Assembly (NCBI GenBank): GCA_947095585.1
Contig: OX352762.1
Coordinates: forward strand, 27,132,669 to 27,196,668
Length of the DNA stretch: 64,000 bases
Direction of reading: 5' to 3'
Origin: Nephrocerus scutellatus
Lineage: Eukaryota > Arthropoda > Insecta > Diptera > Pipunculidae
The notes under the pieces were generated by a model. That model was not told where the DNA came from. It searched no databases and saw only the letters and a list, made by a program, of their open reading frames with translations. Below, piece after piece: positions 52,145 to 63,790 of the stretch. Each line of letters begins with the position of its first letter. Within the stretch, counting starts at the first letter, position 1. The translations under genes were made by a program, and so were the position numbers.

Positions 52145-53215
52145 TCAGGTGGGAAAAACCCCTCAAGACCACCGAGAGATACCATCAAGACCACGTTACT
52201 ACCCCCATCAATACTCACTCAAGACCCCCTCAAAAACTTCTTCAGATCCCCTCAGGACTCCACTCATGACCCTTTTAAAACCCCCTCAAGAAGCCCTCAA
52301 GACCACTTAAAGACTCCCTCAAGACCCCACTAAATATCCTCACAAAACTCCCTCCAGACCCTCTCAGACTCCACTAACGACCGTCTGAAAACCCCTCTCA
52401 AAACCTCCTCAAGACCCTGCTCAAGATTCACTTTAAAACCCTCAAAACTCTCCTAAGACCCCGGACCCTCTCAAAGTCCCCTTTTAAACACCCTTAAGAC
52501 CCCCACAAAACCTTCTTAAGCCTCTGCTCAAGACACTCCCAAAAACCCCGCAAGATCACCTCAAGACCACCTAAAGACCCCTTCAAGACCCCACTAAAGA
52601 TCCTCACATAACCCCCTCGGGACCCCCTTCAAGACTACCTAAGGACGACCTCAAGATCACCTCAAAACACCGTTAAGACCATGTTGCTACCCTCATCAAT
52701 ACTCACTCAAGACCACCACTCAAAGCTTAAAGATTCCCTTAAGACCACCTAAAAAACCCCATAAGGTTCCATTCACGCCCCTATTGAGACCCCCTAATAA
52801 CTCCTTAAGACTCCCTCAATACCCTCTGAAGATCCACTCAGAGCTCCCTCAAGACCCCTCTCATAACCCACTCAAGTTTCCGTCAAGACTACGATACGAC
52901 ACCCTACAGGACCCCACTCAAGTCTCTCTCAAACTCTCATCAAACCCCATAAATACCATCTAAAGACTCCTCAAACCCCCCTCAAGCCCTCAAGACCACA
53001 CTTAAGACCACCTTCAAGACCCTTCAAGAACACCTCAAGACCCCCTCAAGACCACACGCAAGACCGCCTCAAGTAACACCTTTCATACTCCCTTAACATC
53101 ATCTCAAGACGCCCTCAAAACTATCCCAAAAGCCAATCACCATCCGACTCAAAACCCTCTTTAAACCTCCTCAAGAACCCCTCCTGAAGGGCCCATCATG
53201 ACTCACCTCAAGACA
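52145..53215 (+). repeat. CTCAAGACC low-complexity block (~1.07 kb)
   Basis: Dozens of degenerate repeats of CCCTCAAGACC, CCCTCAAAACC and similar 8-12 bp words, one strand almost free of G runs and the other rich in GGGGGTCTTGAG. It follows the fold-back directly. The identical 21-bp start AGATATAAATTATATAAAAT occurs before the fold-back (51657) and after the block (53382). A 70-aa frame at 52121-52333 is a translation of the repeat. Confidence 0.9.
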
Positions 53216-54184
53216 ATGAAAAAAGCGTGACAGAATGACATATAAGTTAATATAAAATGCATTTAAAAAATGTTCAGGTTTTGGAATAAATCTTCATGCT
53301 CCTGAGTCCTGATGCATGTGGATACTACTGTATCTTTATTTATGTTTGAAAGATACCTACCCTAGCAGAGAAAGATATAAATTATATAAAATAAACATTC
53401 CAATATGTGGCCAGGATGCTCTAGTGTAATTGGAATAAATTATCATGTGTCAATTTACGGATTTTTCTTTAATGGACAAGACTACTCAACTTTATGTTAA
53501 GATGGATATACGGTCAGAGGTAGGCCATACAAAAGAGGTGCCAAAAGCGGTTCTTCTGGTACTTTCACAGGTCTGGAATATATGTTCGGCGTGAGTCAGT
53601 CAACTGGAAATCGTGTGTTCAAGATGGGATTTTTATTGGATCGAATATGAAAATCCTTCCAATGGTAGAAGAAGAAACTACTCTACTGAGTATTACCCAT
53701 AGAGGATTTATAAACGGTTCATGAAGCACATCGCATATTTCATATTTTCTCATCTTAGCGTCCGAGCGCTATCAATTTTTGTCCGCAAATTGTGCTCATT
53801 TCTTAGAACTTTTAGAGATCTTGGAGAATTACAACTAAGTCGACAATTTTCTTATACAAATATGTACTTACTTATTAGGTCCGTCTGCTGGTTCGCTGGA
53901 AATAATAAATAAAAAAACGAAAAGAAATTATTTTCCAATGATGCCAATAATTTATGGATAAAGGTGAGAAAACATCTGCTGCATGATGCTGTTTTAATTT
54001 TGCATACATTTTAGCGATAAAATATATAAGTATCTCTGAGTAGGATATGATCATCGAATAATGCTAAGAATTATTTTTCGGGAGAGTAGTTTTGTATGAC
54101 GTGGCAACAACAACGTAAAATAATTCAATAATTTTTTTTAAGTTCATTATATTAACCATGTATTTACGTGTATATGTATATATA
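53216..54184. other. Unassigned stretch
   Basis: Contains the right-hand AGATATAAATTATATAAAAT copy near 53382. No recognised gene. Confidence 0.4.
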
Positions 54185-54185
54185 T

Positions 54186-54357
54186 CTTAATATATAAAAT
54201 AGAGAATAGAGAGAGTAGAGACCGTTATCGTATCGATCCTAAAGTTTTTGGGGTCACTGAGTTGAATAGTGGTTGTAAAATAATGGGATGGGTGGGTGTG
54301 GGTTGGGGTGGTTGTGAGCGTCAATATTCACAACTGTGCAACGTCGGACTCTCAGCT
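54186..54357 (+). mobile_element. Short non-autonomous Helitron-like element (172 bp)
   Basis: After host A, starts TCTTAATATATAAAATAGAG; contains GGGGTCACTGAGTTGAATAG, the core of the repeats at 26862-27440; and ends CAACGTCGGACTCTCAGCTAG before host T. A 5' TC start, CTAG end and A/T target fit Helitrons. No terminal inverted repeats. Confidence 0.6.
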
Positions 54358-55865
54358 AGTTTTATAACAAAATACCCATTGACACTTCACATAATTCTAA
54401 TATGTTTGAACGCATTGTTATAAGATAAAATATATAAATTAAAAAATATAGTTTGATTGTTTTTTCGATAAACTTTAAAAAAGTTAGATTACTGATTAAT
54501 TAAAATTTTCCTATCAACTTTTTTATATTCTACTTTACTTTTAATTTTCGCACAAGTGGTTGGGCTGATAAAAAGGATTGTCTTTGCTTTTTGAGCTAAA
54601 ACTTTTTTGCCTTGTTCCGTTTAGCAGACTCTTTTCATAGATTGTCGTTCAGGGAATATTCACATTGTGAATAGCACCAAAGAAAAATTGACCAAAATTG
54701 AGAAATAAGATGAACAAATATTCCGATATAAAATTGGCTTACACCGAGTTCGATACTCAGCGCATCCAAAAAACTCACGAATTTTTCTAACCTTACCGGG
54801 ATTATACATATTATACACATAAAAATCTAGCTTCTAGATGCTAAATACACATAAAAAGAATCTAGGGCATATGCACCCTCAATCAGCAAACAGTAAACTG
54901 CTTTCGAAAATGCATCAAGAAGCAGTACTAACAAAAAATAAAAAAGCACTGATGGTGCGCAGAAAGATTGCAGGCAAATCCTGGGGGGGGTAAGCATTAG
55001 AATAATACAATGGATGTACGAGTACACTATAATAGTTATTCCGATGATAACCTAAGAAGCATAAGCATGAGCGGAAAGGACGAAGCTAAGCTATGTAATC
55101 CTGCCTCACAGCGGGTATAGAGGCGATTATTGGATTACTTCTACTACATGCAGAAGAAAGCAAATCCAAAGAGGCTAACCTACGTTTGAGCATGGTAGTC
55201 GGCATCACGTACGGCAGGGCAGAAGAGAAATGGAATGATTTGCCAAGCTGATTGCTTTATCAAGAAAAACTTTGAAGTAAGAATGAGAATCACGAAAGAA
55301 TTTAAGCCAAAACTGAATATCTGTTGAAAGAAAGCAGAATGTACTGGTGCGAGAGTACGTTGGCCAAAAACCAGTTACTTTAAGCAATGGGACAGCAGCC
55401 AAACATATTACAAGCAAAAAGGCACGCTATCGAAAGATGTGTTCACTTTAATCTGGAAAACAAGTAAATGTAAAAAAAAACTTAGTTTTTCGGGTACAAA
55501 CTTTTCTATACACATCGAAACACGCCACACAGTCGTTTATTATTTGGTAATAATCGCCAAAATATCTGTTTTTGAGGTCGGACCTTATTCAAAGATTTTT
55601 TTCCACGCTTCACACACGCAACACGCGACACGCGTCAAAAGCAAAAATGCTATTTTGGACTTACGACACTCACAAAAAAGTCGAAAAAACAAATTTAACC
55701 CATCACACGCGCTACACGGAATACAAACAATGCTAATTTGGACTTAGTCGCTCACAAAATTTCAGCTCTCTAGGTCTTGTGTAAGGTGGTTAAAAAGGAC
55801 CTCAAATTTGTCGAAATTACAGACAAAAGGGGTCAAGTCAAGTTTTTAATAATTATATGAGGCAA
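54358..55865. other. Unassigned stretch
   Basis: AT-rich. 55600-55750 has repeated ACACGC/ACACGCG words and two 'TTTGGACTTA' blocks. Part resembles 39190-39265 (TTTTCGACTTTTTGAGGTCC). No gene recognised. Confidence 0.4.
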
Positions 55866-56135
55866 AAAATAGCCGGAACTCATCGGCATAGAAGCAAACG
55901 CAGCGGCGGATGAGCTCGCGAAGAAAGTGGCAATCTTTATTAGCGGACCTGCTAGTAGCACAAGAACGATTAGTGACTAAAAGGACACCTAAGCAAATTA
56001 GATATAGAAGAGGATGGAAACTGCAGGCTGTTCAAAGAGGCGGAGCGAATCCACGCTATCTTGGAACCTACGCGACATTCTCTGAATCCGCTCCATATCA
56101 TTTGATAAGAGTCCGTGGCATAGAGAGGGTGCTGT
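55866..56135 (+). mobile_element. LINE RNase H fragment
   Basis: Reads ELIGIEANAAADELAKKVAI, resembling the GIxGNExADxLAKxG end of the RNase H domain found in R1/I-type LINEs, then broken frame with RSIRYRRGWKLQAV-like residues. Only this domain's end is present. Confidence 0.6.
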
Positions 56136-57740
56136 AGGGATGGCATGCGCAATCCGTAGGTTTATTGGCAGTAGCAAAAACAAAAATTTTTTCAGTGAGT
56201 CAAGTATAGCGTTTAACTTATTATTATTTTATCACTACGAGTGTATACCAACAAGCTTATATGCATCTAAACTTATAAATTATCACTTTGAGTCCTTGTT
56301 GACAATCCAATACATTGAATCTATACTGACTTCAATTATTATGATTTCCAATGACTAATAGAATTGGGATTTTAACTAACGCCACTCTCTACTTCATTTC
56401 TCAGAAATTCTTATCAAAACTTTTAATTAAACAATAATATTTCATATAATAAATATACGAATGTATGTACCTACCACACTTGAAACTTATCTAAACTAAA
56501 TTTGTTCTTTGATATCATCATCAAAGTGCAAAGTAAATTAAAATTAAAATTTGGTTTAAAAAATAAATTGAAGTTAGTTATGTTACAATTTAAGCAAACA
56601 AAAAGCCAGAGGACACCGTTTAATATTCATAGAAAATGTGCAATCTCTCACCTCCCACCCCAACATTCTAACAGTCTTAACTAGGGGCACTTGTATTTCA
56701 GGGAAAACTCAGATTCAACGCTTTTGTGTTCAAACAGTTTACATGGAGTGATCAATCAGTAGTTGTTGGCACCAATAACTACCACAATTTAAAGATAGTA
56801 TGTCTCAAGAGCGAAACCTGCGGTCATTCATGTTCTTTACCCAATTATTAGATAAAAGCCACAAAGCCCTATCAATCAATGTTTAAATGAAATGAATAGT
56901 GAAGTAATAAGGTAAATAAGGTCTTGCATGAGACAAGGTCTGTGCCTTTTCCTACAAACGACAAATTCTCACAGTCAGCGAACATGAGTTCACCGCGCCA
57001 CTTTATCTTCATTCCTAATACTTGACCTTATTGTTTGCATGTCTTAAACAAGAAGACCCAATTGTAATGTAAGGTAACGTGATTGTACTAAGCTACCATT
57101 CACTATTAATTTAAAATTCAAAAGAATTGCGTCGAAAAAATGTAAATAAACACGAGACTTCTTCATCCATAGTCCAATTTACGTCACACGATGAAAAAAT
57201 CATCATCCCTCATTATCAACATATATCAACCTTATGAGTAGTTGTTAACAATAGTACAATGCGACAACATCGTTTCACTGCACTATAAATAAGTACATAC
57301 TCGTAATACACATTATATTATTAGTTACGATTTTATGTGAAAATATCCGGGAATTAGAATCGGCATCGGCATTCCAGTTAATCAATTATTTAAAGCGACA
57401 GACGACAGATTCGCCAATTCAAATGTTAATGAGGTGTGATGCGCATCTTGTCAGGCGGGGGCTTTCTTTAATGCAAGCCTGGAATAAGCTGAATAACAAA
57501 AATCTATTTGAACGAGCTTTATATCTGTGCAGTAAGATAGAAGCGTTGCGGTGGAATTCCGCTAGGAAATAAAAAGTAAGTGAAACAATCGAACACCGTC
57601 TCAAAATCATCGTAAGATTATTCAATGAATTGGTAAGTCTTAGCATTTTTGTTGGAAATATAGAATTTTTGCTCACCACATTCCTTGCATGTGCTTAGGT
57701 CACCTGCTCTGATTCTTTTCAACCAAAATTGAATAATGCT
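56136..57740. other. Unassigned AT-rich stretch
   Basis: No gene, splice-framed exon or repeat partner recognised. Frames up to 86 aa have no motif. Confidence 0.45.
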
Positions 57741-57744
57741 ATTT

Positions 57745-58870
57745 GCAAGTAGCCCCCGACCTTGGGGCCCAATCACTTCCAACTTTCAATGGTAAGTGTT
57801 GTCATCGGAGATACACATGTGTTTATACTTTTAAGAAAATCGGGTTAATTTTTAAAAAAAACTTAACTAAAAAAATTAGAACAAAGGTTCAAGTCTGGGG
57901 CAATTCCTGCGGACATAACACATATGTTCCAACTTTATGGTATTTCGAGGAATTTGAGTTCCTTAGAGATCAAAGAGTTTCCGGTTTCTCGTTATTTTCT
58001 ATGCAATCGCTCTTTGCAATCTCAAACTTTTTTAAGTGCGCGTCGCTTCTGAAAACCAAACTTTTGCCCTTGCAGGGTTGGCATCAAGGTTGGAGTTTCT
58101 GTCGGTTTCAAGTTTACAACTTGGTTAACAACAATGCTAGTCGGCTGTATGGTGCTTTGCCGAAACATGCAACAATTTGGGATATTCCAGAAATAATTAT
58201 TGCTAACAAAAAAACAGCCCATTAAAATAAAAATTTTTCTTGTAAATTCTCTAATCGGCGATACACATGTGTGTAGAATTTTACAAAAGGTGTTGCCCAT
58301 CGGAGATCCACATGTGTATAAAATTTAAAGAAAATCGGGTACATTTAAAAAAAAAATTGTATGGGAGCCCGACCGCGACCCCGGCGCCCGATCACTTCCA
58401 AAAGTTTTTAAATTCTCTATATTAACTTCATTTTCCCGTGTGTTTGTGGGTTTGTGGATTTGTGTGTCGTGGAATCTTGCGATAAATTTTTGATCCACTT
58501 CCCAAAGTCATATTATATTGAAATTTTGCACTTTCTATTAATTTGAGGACATTCGGGCCACGGGGTCGGTGGGCTCCCCTACAAATATTTTACAAAATTT
58601 TACTCGATTTTCTTCAAATTTTATACACATGTGTATCTCTGATATACAACACTTTTTGTAAAAAATTTGGAGACCCCGGGCCTGGGTTCGTGTGGCCCCA
58701 TAAAAACTTAAAAAACTTAACCCGATTTTAAAATTTTGTATCTCCGATGGACAAAATTTTTTGTAAAGTTTTTGTAGTGAGGCCCTGAGGTCCGAGGGGT
58801 GCCCATATAATTTTTTTAAAAATTAGCTGGATTTATTTCAAATTTTAACACATACCCATCTCCTAATAGA
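57745..58870. repeat. Cluster of ACACATGTGT-core repeat units in both orientations
   Basis: Plus-strand units at 57750-57860 and 58245-58400 ('CATCGGAGATACACATGTGT', 'AAGAAAATCGGGTTAA', 'GGGAGCCC'). Minus-strand units span 58420-58860 ('CCGATTTTCTTCAAATTTTA', 'CACATGTGTATCTCTGAT', 'AACCCGATTTT'). The turning point near 58410 is 'TTTAAATTCTCTATATTAAC', also the edge of 13527-14030 and 60733. The 160-aa frame at 57743-58225 runs through the repeat and unrelated DNA and is not a gene. Confidence 0.75.
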
Positions 58871-58989
58871 GAATTTACATGAAAATTTTTATTTTTATGG
58901 GTTGTTTTTTTTTAGTTTTGACAAATCATGGTATATATATATATATGTAGGGTGAATTTTTCGCAAAACTAAAAACTATTTACAAAAAG

Positions 58990-59210
58990 AATACCACGGT
59001 ATAGGATATTACATAATGAGCTAGGAAAGTGGACGTTAAAGAGCACGATAAGCACTTTTCAGCGAGTAATGTACGCTATTTTTCACACGACAAAGTGTTC
59101 TGCTAAACCGCTCATGCGCAATGCAAAACTACACTGGTAGTGTGTGTTTGCTGATGCTGCAGTAAATAACAATAGTATTTTCTATGTAAACACATTCACT
59201 TTTGTCTATG
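58990..59210 (+). repeat. Dispersed repeat, partner of 13150-13440
   Basis: 'ATTACATAATGAGCTAGGAA', 'GTGGACGTTA', 'GTAATGTACGCTATTTTTCA', 'GCTCATGCGCAATGCAAAAC' and 'CTGCAGTAAATAACAATAGT' recur in the same order. Confidence 0.75.
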
Positions 59211-60535
59211 GTCGTTACTTACCCCCCATAAACCAGCACGAGTGACCGATCCTTCGTTCCCGGATGCAACGGACTACTATTAAAATGTGGAGAACAATCT
59301 AGAATAACGTGTTGACCAATCTCCGAGTTAAGGACACAAAGTTTAGTGTTCCAGTAGTTTCAGGCGAACGCGCCCAAAATTCCTACACGAAGATTTGCAT
59401 AAGAAGAAGCTATCGACAAGATGGGTAGTGCTGCGTTAGCTTTTCTACCACAACAATACACTAGAGCTCCCTCCCTCGTCTGCAGTCGCACCGTCATATT
59501 GGTCAAATTCAAAGTTTATTCAAAGTTTCCGTAAATGAAAAATGTTCATGTTATGTCAAACGTGGAGGTCAATGCCGAAATAAAATCCAGAGTTCGATAA
59601 ATCGTATAAAAATATTTGTATGGGAACTCTGTCTAAAGTGTCCGACCCCTTCTAAATTATGGCGGTTCATACTTTCTTTAAATACCAAAACGGGTTGCGT
59701 GTTCATAAAAACACGAGATTTGTTAAAAATCGTATGGTGACACCTTGACCCAGTAGTCTGAGTACTTCCAAAATATGACGAAAACATGCTATGCAAAGTT
59801 TACCGCGATCAGATTCATTTTTAATTTCTATATTAAATAGAAGATGGAAGATTAATATTTAATATTTAATTTTTCTGGGAAATGTTGGACAAATTTTTGC
59901 TGTGTAAATATTCGGTGAAAATATATAATGTCAATTTGTTTTCATTTAAGACGCGTAATATTGTCGTAGGGATCTAATAATAGAGAATATTTTGCGCCTA
60001 TATGTATGTATGCATCTGTATAATATCGCACCATTAATAATAATTATGTGAGTGCATTCAACTTCGACAATATAATTATCGTATTTATCGGTGAATACCA
60101 TTTGAAACGAACAATTACGCTTCGCGGTGTTAATAAAGAGTAGAAATAAAAATGTATTTCCGTTTTTATTTTTTACCTAAATTGGGGTTGGGGATTTTAT
60201 AGGAATGATATTGAAATTTTTAAAGGCAATATTATGTGTCGCTTTAAAATCGAATTTTAACGTGTTAGCTAAAAAAAATAAATTTTTTTATTTAAAATGA
60301 GTATTGTGCGTAGTAGTTTGCTTTGATCTGAAATAAATTGCAAATTCGCGTTGAATTAATTTTTTTTGCTATTTGTTCTTTTGTGATTTGTCAATGTTTA
60401 TCCAGTTCTGAGCTATGTTTAAAGTTTCAAGTCTCTAGCTTAATGGGAAGTTAGTTTAAAATCAATTAGAAAATTCCACCCGCACAGACAGACATACACG
60501 AAAGCGAGATAATAAAAACTTTTAAAAACTATTTT
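59211..60535. other. Unassigned stretch
   Basis: 59220-59480 is less AT-rich and might be an old LINE piece, but no motif is certain. A 75-aa minus frame (59796-59569) is unrecognised. Confidence 0.4.
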
Positions 60536-60539
60536 CCAT

Positions 60540-60725
60540 GAAAATATATATATGAGTATATGGCTGTTTTTGGGGAAAGATTTGTTTTTTCAGTAACTGT
60601 GAAAAATATTTTCAGCGAACGTGTGTACTTTCGTTTGCCGGGTCCTATATCTCGGCTTCTACCAATCAACATTTGAAGGGACTTGTTTTAAAACAATTGG
60701 CTAGTGCTTGCGGCTTGCGATAGCG
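60540..60725 (+). repeat. Dispersed repeat 'TATATCTCGGCTTCTACCA'
   Basis: 'TATATCTCGGCTTCTACCAA' and 'GGGACTTGTTTTAAAACAAT' recur at 62460-62520 and 62665-62720. The three copies lie beside members of the 13150/58990 repeat family or the ACACATGTGT family. Confidence 0.65.
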
Positions 60726-60732
60726 TAATTTT

Positions 60733-61110
60733 TAAATTCTCTATATTAACTTCACTTGCCCGTGGGTCGTCGGTCGTCGGTCGGTCGGTCGTCGGTCGGT
60801 CGTCGGTCGGTCGTCTGTCGTGGATTCTTGCGATCAATTTTTAACCCACTTCCCATGGCCCGATTTTATTGAAATTTTGCACACATGCGTATTTCCGGAG
60901 ACAACACTTTCTATTAAATTTTGAGGCCCCTCGGGCTGCGGGGTCGGGGGGCTCCCAAACAAAAATTTTAAAAAATTTACCCGATTTTCTACAAATTTTA
61001 CACACATGTGTATACCCAATAAACAATACTTTTTCGAAAATTTGGTAGTGATCGGGTCCCGGGTTCGGCCGCAAGGCCCTTATACATTTTTTAAATATCT
61101 GTACTGGCAT
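60733..61110 (-). repeat. ACACATGTGT-core repeat with a GGTCGTC microsatellite
   Basis: Starts 'AAATTCTCTATATTAACTTC' and 'ACTTGCCCGTGGG', then a (GGTC)n/(GGTCGTC)n run at about 60766-60818, then inverted units with 'CCCGATTTTATTGAAATTTT', 'ACACATGCG' and 'CACACATGTGTATACCCAAT'. The left end is the exact mirror of the right end of the array at 13527-14030. Confidence 0.75.
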
Positions 61111-61114
61111 CAGA

Positions 61115-62430
61115 TATTCGTCGCCCTTTATGGACTTTGTGCGGTGTGTGCTGCGCAGTCGGCTGCGCTGCATGGTTTTGTTGATGGTGGAGAGAGAGAG
61201 AGAAATCTTAGCGCACGCACAAATGAACCCAGCAAATGAAACGAGACATACATGTTTTATGCTTACTTCAACTTACATTTTTATTTACTGAATTGTATTT
61301 TTATTGATGTCGTTTTTTTTTGTTGTCGATATCAACTTACAGATAGAACAACAAGTTTTCACAATATTCTGTCATTTGGCGTTTTCATAAATTAGTTCAG
61401 AGCAGTCAAAGAGTTCTCAAGATAAATGTTCGTGTTTCTTATTTGCTCAGAGTATGAGCGTGCTCTAAGTGCTCAGAATAAAATGATCTGAGCTTTTTCA
61501 ATTTTAACATCTGATGTCAAATGTCTGTTTCGATGATTTTCTCCTACAATAAAAAAAAATGGCCCAGGATCGAGGGGCTCCCATATCAATTTCTGCGATT
61601 AGAGAATTTAGATGAAAAATTTTAATTTTTATGGGTTGTTTTTTCATTCATAAGGGTTACTACCCCTGAGAAAACTGAAAAAAATACTCAATCTACGCAA
61701 CGCTATCGATTTTTTTTTTAAGCATGAACGCTTGCAAAGTAAAATGTGTTTTTTCAGTTTTTTTTTATATTTAAACATACTGCCAAGGGAAAACTCCCTG
61801 AATGACTTGCGCCACGGCAATGAGGCGGGCTAAACTCTTTATTAAAATTAAAAATTAAATCGAAGAAATGTGATTTACAATATATCACATTTCTCACGTT
61901 TTTAGCCGGTTTCGATTTATTTTCTCGGAATTCTCCCTGATTCATTGAAAAAAGCCATACGGAAAAACGATCACGAAAATAAAACGACGCGAGTCCAAAT
62001 GCTTTAATGAATGGATCATGGTCAGTGAAAACTACAAAAAACCTTGACCAAGAAAATATTACAAAAAAAAGACATACGTGAGCCTACAAAATTTTTGGAA
62101 CCTTCATGAAAAAATTCGGCCTTTCAGGAACTAGCTGACGTCTTTCTTGAAGGCCAACAACTCGGCAGTGAATCGTACCGGATCCGATTGTAGTACCAGG
62201 CCTAACAAACGAAAAAGGGACGCACAACTATCGAGCCGATCGGCTCAAACGCCAAACATTGCGCCAAGAAATCGCTGAAGCAATTGAATAGCTTTCGCTT
62301 TTGAATGAAAGACCTACATTTTACGTTGCATAGGCTTCTACGATAAATTAGTATTTAGAGTTTAGACTGAATTACAACTAAAATACACGGGTGTTTATAG
62401 CATAGCAGAATACATTAGCTCGTGTGTCTA
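61115..62430. other. Unassigned stretch with a short perfect hairpin
   Basis: 61863-61896 has GAAATGTGAT ... ATCACATTTC, a small inverted repeat. 61595-61640 shares 'TTTTAATTTTTATGGGTTGT' with 58870-58910. 61985-62290 gives protein-like but stop-broken readings without a named family. Confidence 0.45.
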
Positions 62431-62552
62431 TAGTAGTGGAACGTTTTTGGTAGGAACTCGTATATCTCGGCTTCTACCAGTCAGAATTTAATGCGATTAG
62501 TTTTAAAACAATTGTGGCGCATGTAAAAAATTATTTTTTTTTAAAAAAAAGG

Positions 62553-62598
<46 letters not shown>

Positions 62599-62751
62599 TT
62601 TTAAAAGTTTTCCTTTTTTAAAAAAATAAGTTTTAAGAAAAGAAATTTTTTTTAGGAGTTTTGTGAATTCAATGGCTTCTAACCAGTCAACATTTGATGG
62701 GACTTGTTTTAAAACAACCTGCTCATGCGCAATGCAAAACTACTGTGGGTA

Positions 62752-63700
62752 AGGGAGACCGGGGATAGTTGGCCCTAGGGGCAAGTAGACTCACCGCCAA
62801 TAACTTAAAAACAGAACAATTTCTTTCATGTTAGTTCTTGTTGTTATATCGAGCACAGCTACCTGCTTAGTCTCTCATTGTCTTTCGTCGGAGTCAGACG
62901 TCGTTCGAGATTTATTGCGAAAAAACAGATTTTTGCCTTCGTGAGTAATTTTTTTGTTTTCTTTTGGTTTTTTTTTCGCAGCGGTTTTTGTGTTTAAGTC
63001 AATTTTTTTTTAGGATAGAGAGCGAGTGCATATTCGTGATCATTACAGCTGGTAGCTTTTTGTTGTTTTTATTTCCTACTACCGAAAAAGATCATTGAGT
63101 GCCGCCATGCCGATCGGGGTAAGTTGACTCATTTTTTTTGGTGATTTCTAGGAAAATCAGAACATATGTTAGGAAAATCGCAAGAGGTGCAACCAAACAA
63201 ACTGTTTTGGAGCGTGCGTGCCAGCTTATACTTGGAAAAGGAAAGAGTATACGATTTGTTGCTCATGACCATGGGATTCCTTACAAAACCATGCAAAGAT
63301 ATGTTTAAATTTAAGCAGAAAAAGTTGGAACATCCTTCCACCCCTATTGCTGAGCTGTCTCTTGAAACTCTTTGTTTTTAATTTTTGTTTCAAATAAAAT
63401 TGATTTGTTATTCTCTTTTTTATAGTTTTATTATCAAAAAGGTGAAAATAAGAATATAGTCAACTGACCCTATACCCTTAGCCAACTTACCCCGGTTCTG
63501 GGGTTATTTGACTCATTTGAAGTCGTTGTGTATAATTAAGAAAATAGGGTCTTAACATTAGCTAATTTTAGAAGACATATTTTTTTATAAAGCGAAAAAG
63601 ATGTTTTATGAAAAGGCATTTGATTCGTTTTGATATCTTTCTTAGTTTTTTTTTAAAAAAAAGATAAGCAAATTTTGAGTCTACTATCCCCGGTCTCCCC
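62752..63700 (+). mobile_element. pogo-like DNA transposon, non-autonomous, 949 bp, TA target
   Basis: Terminal inverted repeats AGGGAGACCGGGGATAGT and ACTATCCCCGGTCTCCCC (17 of 18 match), flanked by TA on both sides (62750-62751 and 63701-63702). Subterminal words GGGGTAAGTTGACTCA occur at about 63116 and, inverted or shortened, at about 62779, 63481, 63505 and 63677; these are likely transposase binding sites. Inside is a short helix-turn-helix frame (63153-63308) but no catalytic domain. Confidence 0.85.
63107..63308 (+). pseudogene. pogo/CENP-B-type N-terminal DNA-binding domain, truncated
   Basis: The frame at 63153-63308 reads TYVRKIARGATKQTVLERA, then CQLILGKGKSIRFVAHDHG and IPYKTMQRYV, then TAA: a Psq/CENP-B-like helix-turn-helix as in pogo/Tigger/jerky proteins. 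An ATG in strong context (GCCGCCATGCC) is at 63107, separated by a GTAAGT...CTAG piece (63119-63151) that looks like a mini-intron, but joining there gives the wrong frame. Relatives are 400-600 aa with a DDE domain, so this is a remnant. Confidence 0.65.
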
Positions 63701-63790
63701 TATGTGTCTTCGCTGAGACTGCAGTAAATAACAAAAGTATTTTCTATGTTAACACACTAGTGTCGATAATGCCTACTTTCGTGGGCTATT

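Larger units (their letters stand above)
62715..63790 (+). repeat. Dispersed repeat (13150 family) split by a transposon
   Basis: Left part 62720-62751 ('GCTCATGCGCAATGCAAAAC', TACTGTGGG), right part 63703-63790 ('TGTGTCTTCGCTGAGACTGC', 'AGTAAATAACAAAAGTATTT', 'CACACTAGTGTCGATAATGC'). Joined, they match 13325-13430, with the 949-bp element between. Confidence 0.85.

Noticed and set aside
52121..52333. 70-aa Pro/Lys/Ser-rich frame
   Set aside because: Translation of the CTCAAGACC repeat. The frame is lost further along the same block.
57743..58225. 160-aa plus-strand open frame
   Set aside because: It runs through the ACACATGTGT repeat, whose copies elsewhere are full of stops.
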